Below the pieces are notes generated by a model. The model worked only from the letters and a program-made list of their open reading frames with translations. It made no database searches and was not told the DNA's origin. A stretch of 64,000 nucleotides of DNA from Amblyomma americanum. Lineage: Eukaryota; Arthropoda; Arachnida; Ixodida; Ixodidae. The stretch is from the NCBI RefSeq assembly GCF_052857255.1, contig NC_135504.1:144486121-144550120 (forward strand). Reading direction: 5' to 3'. The position numbers were made by a program, and so were the translations under genes. Below are positions 12,565 to 23,245 of this stretch, piece by piece. The stretch's first letter is position 1; each line of letters begins with the position of its first letter.

Positions 12565-15151
12565 AAAAAGTTTACACCTTTCTCTCGTCTACTCTTCGAC
12601 GACTTGTAATATCGATGCTCGTGAATCTTGCTAGTTTCGATCTAAAACGATGTATTCCGTTGTTTTGAGCCGGAATACAAGTTTTCGCGCAGTTCTGAGA
12701 GAAAAAGTTTACGCCTTTCTCTCGTCTACTCTTCGATGACTTGTAAAATCGATGCTCGTGAATCTTGCTAGTTTCGATCTAAAACGATGTAACCCGTTGT
12801 TCTGAGCCGGAATACAAGTTCTGACGCAGTTCTGAGAGAAAACGTTTACACCTTTCTCTCGTCTACTCTTCGAGGACTTGTAAAATCGATGCTCGTGAAT
12901 CTTGCTAGTTTCGATCTAAAAGGATGAATCCCGTTGTTTTGAGCCGGAATACAAGTTTTCGCGCAGTTCTGAGAGAAAAAGTTTACACCTTTCTCTCGTC
13001 TACTCTTCGACGACTTGTAAAATCGATGCTCGTGAATCTTGCTAGTTTCGATCTAAAACGATGTATCCTGTTGTTTTGAGCCGGAATACAAGTTTTCGTG
13101 CAGTTCTGAGAGAAAAAGTTTACACCTTTCTCTTGTCTACTCTTCGACGAGTTGTAAAATCGATGCTCGTGAATCTTGCTAGTTTCGATCTAAAACGATG
13201 TATTCTGTTGTTTTGAGCCGGAATACAAGTTTTCGCGCAGTTCTGAGAAAAAAAGTTTACACCTTTCTCTCGTCTACTCTTCGACGACTTGTAAAATCGA
13301 TGCTCGTGAATCTTGCTAGTTTCGATCTAAAACGATGTATCCCGTTTTTTTGAGCCGGTATACAAGTTCTCGCGCAGTTCTGAGAAAAAAGTTTACACCT
13401 TTCCCTCGTATACTCATCGACGGCTTGTAAAAGCGATGCTTGTGAATCTTGCTAGTTTCGATCTAAAACGATGTATCCCGTTGTTTTGAGCCGGAATACA
13501 AGTTTTCGTGCAGTTCTGAGAGAAAAAGTTTACACCTTTCTCTCGTCTACTCTTCGAGGACTTGTAAAATCGATGCTCGTGAATCTTGCTAGTTTCGATC
13601 TAAAACGATGAATCCTGTTGTTTTGAGCCGGAATACAAGTTTTCGCGCAGTTCTGAGGGAAAAAGTTTACACCTTTCTCTCGTCTACTCTTCGAGGACTT
13701 GTAAAATCGATGCTCGTGAATCTTGCTAGTTTCGATCTAAAACGATGAATCCTGTTGTTTTGAGCCGGAATACAAGTTTTCGCGCAGTTCTGAGAGAAAA
13801 AGTTTACACCTTTCTCTCGTCTACTCTTCGACGACTTGTAAAATCGATGCTCGTGAATCTTGCTAGGTTCGATCTAGAACGATGTATCCCGTTTTTTTGA
13901 GCCGGAATACAAGTTTTCGTGCAGTTCTGAGAGAAAAAGTTTACACCTTTCTCTCGTCTACTCTTCGAGGACTTGTAAAATCGATGCTCGTGAATCTTGC
14001 TCGTTTCGATCTAAAACGATGTATCCCGTTGTTTTGAGCCGGAATACAAGTTTTCGTGCAGTTCTGAGAGAAAAAGTTTGCACCTTTCTCTCGTCTACTC
14101 TTTGACGACTTGTAAAATCGATGCTCGTGAATCTTGCTAGTTTCGATCTAAAACGATGCATTCCGTTGTTTTGAGCCGGAATACAAGTTTTCGCGCAGTT
14201 CTGAGAGAAAAAGTTTACAATTTTCTCTCGTCTACTCGTCGAGGACTTGTAAAATCGATGCTCGTGAATCTTGCTAGTTTCGATCTAAAACGATGTATTC
14301 CGTTGTTTTGAGCCGGAATACAAGTTTTCGCGCAGTTCTGAGAGAAAAAGTTTACACCTTTCTCTCGTCTACTCTTCGACGACTTGTAAAATCAATGCTC
14401 GTGAATCTTGCTAGTTTCGATCTACAACGATGTATCTCGTTGTTTTGAGCTGAAATACAAGTTTTCGCGCAGTTCTGAGAGAAAAAGTTTACACCTTTCT
14501 CTCGTCTACTCTTCGACGACTTGTAAAATCGATGCTCGTGAATCTTGCTAGTTTCGATCTAAAACGATGTATCCCGTTGTTTTGAGCCGGAATACAAGTT
14601 TTCGTGCAGTTCTGAGAGAAAAAGTTTACACCTTTCTCTCTACTCTTCGACGACTTGTAAAATCGATGCTCGTGAATCTTGCTAGTTTCGATCTAAAACG
14701 ATGTATTCCGTTGTTTTGAGCCGGAATACAAGTTTTCGCGCAGTTCTGAGAGAAAAAGTACAATTTTCTCTCGTCTACTCGTCGACGATTTGTAAAATCG
14801 ATGCTCGCGAATCTTACTAGTTTCGATCTAAAACGATGTATACCCTTGTTTTGAGCCGGAATACAAGTTTTCGTGCAGTTCTGAGAGAAAAAGTGTACAC
14901 CTTTCTCTCGACTACTCTTCGAAGACTTGTAAAATCGATGCTCGTGAATCTTGCTAGTTTCGATCTAAAACGATGAATCCTGTTGTTTTGAGCCGGAATA
15001 CAAGTTTCCGCGCAGTACTGGGAGAAAAAGTTTACACCTTTCTCTCGTCTACTCTTCGACGACTTTTAAAATCGATGCTCGTGAATCTTGCTAGTTTCGA
15101 TCTAAAACGATGTATCCCGTTGTTTTGAGCCGGAATACAAGTTTTCGCGCA

Positions 15152-15161
15152 GTTCTAAGAG
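15152..15161 (+). other. Empty PLE target site 2 (gttctaagag)
   Basis: This is an unoccupied site with the same monomer order as the filled sites: cttttaaaatc upstream, and aatatcg then gtttacgcc monomers downstream. It lies in the first of two tandem 959-bp units. Confidence 0.85.
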
Positions 15162-16110
15162 AAAAAGTTTACACCTTTCTCTCGTCTACTCTTCGACGAC
15201 TTGTAATATCGATGCTCGTGAATCTTGCTAGTTTCGATCTAAAACGATGTATTCCGTTGTTTTGAGCCGGAATACAAGTTTTCGCGCAGTTCTGAGAGAA
15301 AAAGTTTACGCCTTTCTCTCGTCTACTCTTCGATGACTTGTAAAATCGATGCTCGTGAATCTTGCTAGTTTCGATCTAAAACGATGTAACCCGTTGTTCT
15401 GAGCCGGAATACAAGTTCTGACGCAGTTCTGAGAGAAAACGTTTACACCTTTCTCTCGTCTACTCTTCGTGGACTTGTAAAATCGATGCTCGTGAATCTT
15501 GCTAGTTTCGATCTAAAAGGATGAATCCCGTTGTTTTGAGCCGGAATACAAGTTTTCGCGCAGTTTTGAGAGAAAAAGTTTACACCTTTCTCTCGTCTAC
15601 TCTTCGACGACTTGTAAAATCGATGCTCGTGAATCTTGCTAGTTTCGATCTAAAACGATGTATCCTGTTGTTTTGAGCCGGAATACAAGTTTTCGTGCAG
15701 TTCTGAGAGAAAAAGTTTACACCTTTCTCTTGTCTACTCTTCGACGAGTTGTAAAATCGATGCTCGTGAATCTTGCTAGTTTCGATCTAAAACGATGTAT
15801 TCTGTTGTTTTGAGCCGGAATACAAGTTTTCGCGCAGTTCTGAGAAAAAAAGTTTACACCTTTCTCTCGTCTACTCTTCGACGACGTGTAAAATCGATGC
15901 TCGTGAATCTTGCTAGTTTCGATCTAAAACGATGTATCCCGTTTTTTTGAGCCGGTATACAAGTATTCGTGCAGTTCTGAGAGAAAAAGTTTACACCTTT
16001 CTCTCGTGTACTCTTCGACGACTTTTAAAATCGATGCTCGTGAATCTTGCTAGTTTCGATCTAAAACGATGTATCCCGTTGTTTTGAGCCGGAATACAAG
16101 TTTTCGCGCA

Positions 16111-16120
16111 GTTCTAAGAG
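16111..16120 (+). other. Empty PLE target site 3 (gttctaagag)
   Basis: This is an unoccupied site in the second tandem 959-bp unit, exactly seven monomers after the site at 15152. Confidence 0.85.
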
Positions 16121-18119
16121 AAAAAGTTTACACCTTTCTCTCGTCTACTCTTCGACGACTTGTAATATCGATGCTCGTGAATCTTGCTAGTTTCGATCTA
16201 AAACGATGTATTCCGTTGTTTTGAGCCGGAATACAAGTTTTCGCGCAGTTCTGAGAGAAAAAGTTTACGCCTTTCTCTCGTCTACTCTTCGATGACTTGT
16301 AAAATCGATGCTCGTGAATCTTGCTAGTTTCGATCTAAAACGATGTAACCCGTTGTTCTGAGCCGGAATACAAGTTCTGACGCAGTTCTGAGAGAAAACG
16401 TTTACACCTTTCTCTCGTCTACTCTTCGTGGACTTGTAAAATCGAAGCTCGTGAATCTTGCTAGTTTCGATCTAAAAGGATGAATCCCGTTGTTTTGAGC
16501 CGGAATACAAGTTTTCGCGCAGTTCTGAGAGAAAAAGTTTACACCTTTCTCTCGTCTACTCTTCGACGACTTGTAAAATCGATGCTCGTGAATCTTGCTA
16601 GTTTCGATCTAAAACGATGTATTCTGTTGTTTTGAGCCGGAATACAAGTTTTCGCGCAGTTCTGAGAAAAAAAGTTTACACCTTTCTCTCGTCTACTCTT
16701 CGACGACTTGTAAAATCGATGCTCGTGAATCTTGCTAGTTTCGATCTAAAACGATGTATCCCGTTTTTTTGAGCCGGTATACAAGTATTCGTGCAGTTCT
16801 GAGAGAAAAAGTTTACACCTTTCTCTCGTCTACTCTTCGAGGACTTGTAAAATCGATGCTCGTGAATCTTGCTAGTTTCGATCTAAAACGATGAATCCTG
16901 TTGTTTTGAGCCGGAATACAAGTTTTCGCGCAGTTCTGAGAGAAAAAGTTTACACCTTTCTCTCGTCTACTCTTCGACGACTTGTAAAATCGATGCTCGT
17001 GAATCTTGCTAGTTTTGATCTAAAACGATGTATCCCATTTTTTTGAGCCGGAATACAAGTTTTCGTGCAGTTCTGAGAGAAAAAGTTTACACCTTTCTCT
17101 CGTCTACTCTTCGAGGACTTGTAAAATCGATGCTCGTGAATCTTGCTCGTTTCGATCTAAAACGATGTATCCCGTTGTTTGAGCCGGAATACAAGTTTTC
17201 GTGCAGTTCTGAGAGAAAAAGTTTACACCTTTCTCTCGTCTACTCTTTGACGACTTGTAAAATCGATGCTCGTGAATCTTGCTAGTTTCGATCTAAAACG
17301 ATGCATTCCGTTGTTTTGAGCCGGAATACAAGTTTTCGCGCAGTTCTGAGAGAAAAAGTTTACAATTTTCTCTCGTCTACTCGTCGACGACTTGTAAAAT
17401 CGATGCTCGTGAATCTTGCTAGTTTCGATCTAAAACGATGTATTCCGTTGTTTTGAGCCGGAATACAAGTTTTCGCGCAGTTCTGAGAGAAAAAGTTTAC
17501 ACCTTTCTCTCGTCTACTCTTCGACGACTTGTAAAATCAATGCTCGTGAATCTTGCTAGTTTCGATCTACAACGATGTATCTCGTTGTTTTGAGCTGGAA
17601 TACAAGTTTTCGCGCAGTTCTGAGAGAAAAAGTTTACACCTTTCTCTCTACTCTTCGACGACTTGTAAAATCGATGCTCGTGAATCTTGCTAGTTTCGAT
17701 CTAAAACGATGTATTCCGTTGTTTTGAGCCGGAATACAAGTTTTCGCGCAGTTCTGAGAGAAAAAGTTTACAATTTTCTCTCGTCTACTCGTCGACGATT
17801 CGTAAAATCGATGCTCGCGAATCTTACTAGTTTCGATCTAAAACGATGTATACCGTTGTTTTGAGCCGGAATACAAGTTTTCGTGCAGTTCTGAGAGAAA
17901 AAGTGTACACCTTTCTCTCGACTACTCTTCGAAGACTTGTAAAATCGATGCTCGTGAATCTTGCTAGTTTCGATCTAAAACGATGAATCCTGTTGTTTTG
18001 AGCCGGAATACAAGTTTCCGCGCAGTACTGAGAGAAAAAGTTTACACCTTTCTCTCGTCTACTCTTCGACGACTTTTAAAATCGATGCTCGTGAATCTTG
18101 CTAGTTTCGATCTAAAACG

Positions 18120-18890
18120 ATGTATCCCGTTGTTTTGAGCCGGAATACAAGTTTTCGCGCAGTTCTAAGAGTTCTAAGGGGCATTATTAATTTATGCTTG
18201 AAGAATGCTCTGGAAACGTCATGCCCCCACCTCATCAGCGAGAGCTTTCACGCTCAACTCGCAATGTTCCATCAAGCAGGCTACCCAGCTGATATTTGTG
18301 TTTCTGTCGCCGAAGGCATACTAAAGAAGAAGCGCCAGGAAGGTCAACTGCCGTCCGTGCCTTCAGAAAGAAAAAAAGACAAAATTGCCGTCATTCCTTA
18401 CATTCATTGCCTGTCCCACAATCTCAAGAAAATTGGGACAAAAGCTAATGTTCGTGTCGTTTTTTCTGCCCCTGAAAAACTAAGTGCGCTTTCCAAAAAA
18501 ACTTTGCCCGCTGATAAACGTCCCCAAAAGCTGCAGTGCACCATTAACCACAGAAAGAAATTCGTGAAATGTACTGAAGGCATTGTTTATGACATCCCTC
18601 TCTCTTGCGGTAAGCGGTCTGTTGGTCAGTCAGGTCGGTGCTTGAATGAGAGACTTCGCGAACACAAAAATAACTTGAGAACTTTTACTGGCAGTAATCT
18701 GGCTTTACACTGCAAGGAGTGTGGTTGTGTGCCATTTCTGGACAAGTGCTCGATCGTTGCCAGACACCGGGATCAGTTAACGCGAGAGATTATTGAAGCA
18801 GCTCGTATCGCTGCCTTGGACGATAAATGTGTAAGCAAGCCGTCTATCTCCCTGTCCAAAAGAGAGCTGGCCTTCTTAAAGAAACGCTGA
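18120..18890 (+). pseudogene. PLE C-terminal fragment, linker plus GIY-YIG endonuclease (copy 1, Tyr-to-Ser in motif)
   Basis: This is an open frame of 256 codons. Codons 1-17 are satellite sequence that happens to supply an ATG, and element-derived sequence starts at codon 18. Residues about 91-123 (IPYIHCLSH ... VRVVFSAPEKLSAL) match, from memory, the conserved linker between reverse transcriptase and endonuclease in Penelope-like proteins. Residues about 150-240 form the GIY-YIG nuclease: GIVY at 154-157, VGQSGR at 168-173, RLREH at 178-182, and TREIIEA with the likely metal-binding Glu at 223. Cys151, Cys163, His182, His197 and Cys198 could bind zinc; this is untested. Codon 167 (18618-18620) is tct, giving Ser where copies 2-4 have Tyr in the YVG motif, so nuclease activity is probably lost. 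The reverse transcriptase is absent, so this is a dead fragment and not a host gene. Confidence 0.85.
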
Positions 18891-19057
18891 ATCGTGCACA
18901 TCCGTAGATCCTCATTCACCTGTTTTTCATTATCTTTCTGGGCGCATGCGCCTGTTTCCCCTCACGGATTACGTTCGTCTTGGCCGCCCTGGTTTCTTTC
19001 AGTCGGATGTTGGATCACCGTTACCGACTCGCCCAAGTTTCTACCCTTGTGAATTAC
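18172..19057 (+). mobile_element. 5'-truncated Penelope-like retroelement remnant, copy 1
   Basis: This is a non-satellite insert of 886 bp flanked by a 10-bp direct repeat gttctaagag (18162-18171 and 19058-19067). Removing the insert plus one repeat restores an exact 137-bp monomer: the distance between monomer starts 18060 and 19093 is 137 + 896. The insert carries about 239 codons from the C-terminal part of a PLE protein, then a 3' UTR of about 167 bp. The UTR includes the 12-bp palindrome ggcgcatgcgcc at 18941-18952. PLEs encode a reverse transcriptase followed by a GIY-YIG endonuclease; the whole reverse-transcriptase catalytic part is missing here, as expected from incomplete reverse transcription. 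No poly(A) tail or inverted terminal repeat is seen. Confidence 0.88.
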
Positions 19058-19067
19058 GTTCTAAGAG

Positions 19068-22000
19068 AAAAAGTTTACACCTTTCTCTCGTCTACTCTTC
19101 GACGACTTGTAATATCGATGCTCGTGAATCTTGCTAGTTTCGATCTAAAACGATGTATTCCGTTGTTTTGAGCCGGAATACAAGTTTTCGCGCAGTTCTG
19201 AGAGAAAAAGTTTACGCCTTTCTCTCGTCTACTCTTCGATGACTTGTAAAATCGATGCTCGTGAATCTTGCTAATTTCGATCTAAAACGATGTAACCCGT
19301 TGTTCTGAGCCGGAATACAAGTTCTGACGCAGTTCTGAGAGAAAACGTTTACACCTTTCTCTCGTCTACTCTTCGAGGACTTGTAAATCGATGCTCGTGA
19401 ATCTTGCTAGTTTCGATCTAAAAGGATGAATCTCGTTGTTTTGAGCCGGAATACAAGTTTTCGCGCAGTTCTGAGAGAAAAAGTTTACACGTTTCTCTTG
19501 TCTACTCTTCGAAGAGTTGTAAAATCGATGCTCGTGAATCTTGCTAGTTTCGATCTAAAACGATGTATCCTGTTGTTTTGAGCCGGAATACAAGTTTTCG
19601 TGCAGTTCTGAGAGAAAAAGTTTACACCTTTCTCTTGTCTACTCTTCGAAGAGTTGTAAAATCGATGCTCGTGAATCTTGCTAGTTTCGATCTAAAACGA
19701 TGTATTCTGTTGTTTTGAGCCGGAATACAAGTTTTCGCGCAGTTCTGAGAAAAAAAGTTTACACCTTTCTCTCGTCTACTCTTCGACGACTTGTAAACTC
19801 GATGCTCGTGAATCTTGCTAGTTTCGATCTAAAACGATGTATCCCGTTTTTTTGAGCCGGTATACAAGTTCTCGCGCAGTTCTGAGAAAAAAGTTTACAC
19901 CTTTCCCTCGTATACTCATCGACGGCTTGTAAAAGCGATGCTTGTGAATCTTGCTAGTTTCGATCTAAAACGATGTATCCCGTTGTTTTGAGCCGGAATA
20001 CAAGTTTTCGTGCAGTTCTGAGAGAAAAAGTTTACACCTTTCTCTCGTCTACTCTTCGAGGACTTGTAAAATCGATGCTCGTGAATCTTGCTAGTTTCGA
20101 TCTAAAACGATGAATCCTGTTGTTTTGAGCCGGAATACAAGTTTTCGCGCAGTTCTGAGAGAAAAAGTTTACACCTTTCTCTCGTCTACTCTTCGACGAC
20201 TTGTAAAATCGATGCTCGTGAATCTTGCTCGTTTCGATCTAAAACAATGTATCCCGTTGTTTTGAGCCGGAATACATGTTTTCGTGCAGTTCTGAGAGAA
20301 AAAGTTTACACCTTTCTCTCGTCTACTCTTCGGCGACGTGTAAAATCGATGCTCGTGAATCATGCTAGTTTCGATCTAAAACGATGCATTCCGTTGTTTT
20401 GAGCCGGAATACAAGTTTTCGCGCAGTTCTGAGAGAAAAAGTTTACAATTTTCTCTCGTCTACTCGTCGACGACTTGTAAAATCGATGCTCGTGAATCTT
20501 GCTAGTTTCAATCTAAAACGATGTATCCCGTTGTTTTGAGCCGGAATACAAGTTTTCGCGCAGTTCTGAGAGAAAAAGTTTACGCCTTTCTCTCGTCTAC
20601 TCTTCGACGACTTGTAAAATCGATGCTCGTGAATCTTGCTAGTTTCGATCTAAAACGATGTATCCCGTTTTTTTGAGCCGGTATACAAGTATTCGTGCAG
20701 TTCTGAGAGAAAAAGTTTACACCTTTCTCTCGTCTACTCTTCGAGGACTTGTAAAATCGATGCTCGTGAATCTTGCTAGTTTCGATCTAAAACGATGAAT
20801 CCTGTTGTTTTGAGCCGGAATACAAGTTTTCGCGCAGTTCTGAGAGAAAAAGTTTACACCTTTCTCTCGTCTACTCTTCGACGACTTGTAAAATCGATGC
20901 TCGTGAATCTTGCTAGTTTCGATCTAAAACGATGTATCCCATTTTTTTGAGCCGGAATACAAGTTTTCTTGCAGTTCTGAGAGAAAAAGTTTACACCTTT
21001 CTCTCGTCTACTCTTCGAGGACTTGTAAAATCGATGCTCGTGAATCTTGCTCGTTTCGATCTAAAACGATGTATCCCGTTGTTTGAGCCGGAATACAAGT
21101 TTTCGTGCAGTTCTGAGAGAAAAAGTTTACACCTTTCTCTCGTCTACTCTTTGACGACTTGTAAAATCGATGCTCGTGAATCTTGCTAGTTTCAATCTAA
21201 AACGATGCATTCCGTTGTTTTGAGCCGGAATACAAGTTTTCGCGCAGTTCTGAGAGGAAAAGTTTACAATTTTCTCTCGTCTACTCGTCGACGACTTGTA
21301 AAATCGATGCTCGTGAATCTTGCTAGTTTCGATCTAAAACGATGTATTCCGTTGTTTTGAGCCGGAATACAAGTTTTCGCGCAGTTCTGAGAGAAAAAGT
21401 TTACACCTTTCTCTCGTCTACTCTTCGACGACTTGTAAAATCAATGCTCGTGAATCTTGCTAGTTTCGATCTACAACGATGTATCTCGTTGTTTTGAGCT
21501 GGAATACAAGTTTTCGCGCAGTTCTGAGAGAAAAAGTTTACACCTTTCTCTCGTCTACTCTTCGACGACTTGTAAAATCGATGCTCGTGAATCTTGCTAG
21601 TTTCGATCTAAAACGATGTATCCCGTTGTTTTGAGCCGGAATACAAGTTTTCGTGCAGTTCTGAGAGAAAAAGTTTACAATTTTCTCTCGTCTACTCGTC
21701 GACGATTCGTAAAATCGATGCTCGCGAATCTTACTAGTTTCGATCTAAAACGATGTATACCGTTGTTTTGAGCCGGAATACAAGTTTTCGTGCAGTTCTG
21801 AGAGAAAAAGTGTACACCTTTCTCTCGTCTACTCTTCGACGACTTGTAAAATCGATGCTCGTGAATCTTGCTAGTTTCGATCTAAAACGATGTATCCCGT
21901 TGTTTTGAGCCGGAATACAAGTTTTCGTGCAGTTCTGAGAGAAAAAGTTTACACCTTTCTCTCTACTCTTCGACGACTTGTAAAATCGATGCTCGTGAAT

Positions 22001-22339
22001 CTTGCTAGTTTCGATCTAAAACGATGTATTCCGTTGTTTTGAGCCGGAATACAAGTTTTCGTGCAGTTCTGAGAGAAAAAGTGTACACCTTTCTCTCGAC
22101 TACTCTTCGAAGACTTGTAAAATCGATGCTCGTGAATCTTGCTAGTTTCGATCTAAAACGATGAATCCTGTTGTTTTGAGCCGGAATACAAGTTTCCGCG
22201 CAGTACTGAGAGAAAAAGTTTACACCTTTCTCTCGTCTACTCTTCGACGACTTTTAAAATCGATGCTCGTGAATCTTGCTAGTTTCGATCTAAAACGATC
22301 TATCCCGTTGTTTTGAGCCGGAATACAAGTTTTCGCGCA
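19068..22339 (+). repeat. Satellite segment between PLE copies 1 and 2
   Basis: This holds 137-bp monomers only. It includes a 1-bp shorter monomer (cttgtaaatcg near 19,385), the 136-bp tttccctcg monomer near 19,900 and a gttgtttgagcc 1-bp deletion near 21,083. The tatcctg monomer near 19,560-19,640 is the empty counterpart of the hairpin insertion site in blocks 3 and 4. No gene is seen. Confidence 0.93.
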
Positions 22340-23068
22340 GTTCTAAGAGTTCTAAGGGGCATTATTAATTTATGCTTGAAGAATGCTCTGGAAACGTCAT
22401 GCCCCCACCTCATCAGCGAGAGCTTTCACGCTCAACTCGCAATGTTCCATCAAGCAGGCTACCCAGCTGATATTTGTGTTTCTGTCGCCGAAGGCATACT
22501 AAAGAAGAAGCGCCAGGAAGGTCAACTGCCGTCCGTGCCTTCAGAAAGAAAAAAAGACAAAATTGCCGTCATTCCTTACATTCATTGCCTGTCCCACAAT
22601 CTCAAGAAAATTGGGACAAAAGCTAATGTTCGTGTCGTTTTTTCTGCCCCTGAAAAACTAAGTGCGCTTTCCAAAAAAACTTTGCCCGCTGGTAAACGTC
22701 CCCAAAAGCTGCAGTGCACCATTAACCACAGAAAGAAATTCGTGAAATGTACTGAAGGCATTGTTTATGACATCCCTCTCTCTTGCGGTAAGCGGTATGT
22801 TGGTCAGTCAGGTCGGTGCTTGAATGAGAGACTTCGCGAACACAAAAATAACTTGAGAACTTTTACTGGCAGTAATCTGGCTTTACACTGCAAGGAGTGT
22901 GGTTGTGTGCCATTTCTGGACAAGTGCTCGATCGTTGCCAGACACCGGGATCAGTTAACGCGAGAGATTATTGAAGCAGCTCGTATCGCTGCCTTGGACG
23001 ATAAATGTGTAAGCAAGCCGTCTATCTCCCTGTCCAAAAGAGAGCTGGCCTTCTTAAAGAAACGCTGA
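22313..23068 (+). pseudogene. PLE C-terminal fragment, GIY-YIG endonuclease (copy 2)
   Basis: This frame matches copy 1, but the satellite-derived ATG is lost: the bases at 22298-22300 read atc. The frame listed here begins at a ttg and has no credible start codon. The motif tyrosine is intact (KRYVGQSGR), while a residue in the linker differs (AGKRP instead of ADKRP). Residue numbers are five lower than in copy 1. No frameshift or internal stop is seen up to the shared ELAFLKKR terminus. It lacks the reverse transcriptase, like the other copies. Confidence 0.84.
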
Positions 23069-23235
23069 ATCGTGCACATCCGTAGATCCTCATTCACCTG
23101 TTTTTCATTATCTTTCTGGGCGCATGCGCCTGTTTCCCCTCACGGATTACGTTCGTCTTGGCCGCCCTGGTTTCTTTCAGTCGGAAGTTGGATCACCGTT
23201 ACCGACTCGCCCAAGTTTCTACCCTTGTGAATTAC
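22350..23235 (+). mobile_element. Penelope-like retroelement remnant, copy 2
   Basis: This 886-bp insert has the same end points as copy 1, with gttctaagag at 22340-22349 and 23236-23245. Identical truncation point and target duplication show that it is a duplicate of the same insertion event, 4178 bp downstream of copy 1. Confidence 0.88.
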
Positions 23236-23245
23236 GTTCTAAGAG

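Larger units (their letters stand above)
10404..18161 (+). repeat. Satellite segment with rearranged HORs, upstream of PLE copy 1
   Basis: This segment starts like the 16-monomer HOR and then departs near 11,900, where fused subtypes appear. It holds several 134-bp monomers (ctctctac near 11,631, 12,311 and 14,637), a 136-bp monomer with tttccctcg and actcatcgacgg near 13,400, and a 2-bp deletion at about 14,758. A seven-monomer unit (959 bp) carrying the gttctaagag variant is duplicated in tandem, with that variant at 15152 and 16111. No gene is seen; the short frames here are satellite read-through. Confidence 0.9.
1..20034 (+). repeat. Copy A of a ~44-kb super-repeat (right-hand part)
   Basis: This stretch matches 44104-64000 over its whole length, including monomer subtype order, private variants and a PLE insertion. 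The offset is 44,103 bp at positions 1-5258, 43,966 from about 5396, 43,829 from about 7750 and 43,966 again from about 9390. Each shift is exactly one monomer. Only scattered single-base differences were noticed elsewhere, for example t/c at 827, a/g at 1762, a/c at 2763 and g/a at 13658. The copy extends beyond the left edge of the window, so its true start is not visible. Confidence 0.95.

Noticed and set aside
18172..19057. Intact, active Penelope element or host GIY-YIG gene
   Set aside because: Only the C-terminal part remains and the reverse transcriptase is absent. Every copy has identical truncation, and two have lost the motif tyrosine.
18946..19171. Two overlapping 63-codon frames after each PLE coding part (MRLFPLTDYV... 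and MAALVSFSR...), repeated in all five copies
   Set aside because: They lie in the PLE 3' UTR and run on into satellite. They overlap each other in different frames and reflect no known PLE protein.
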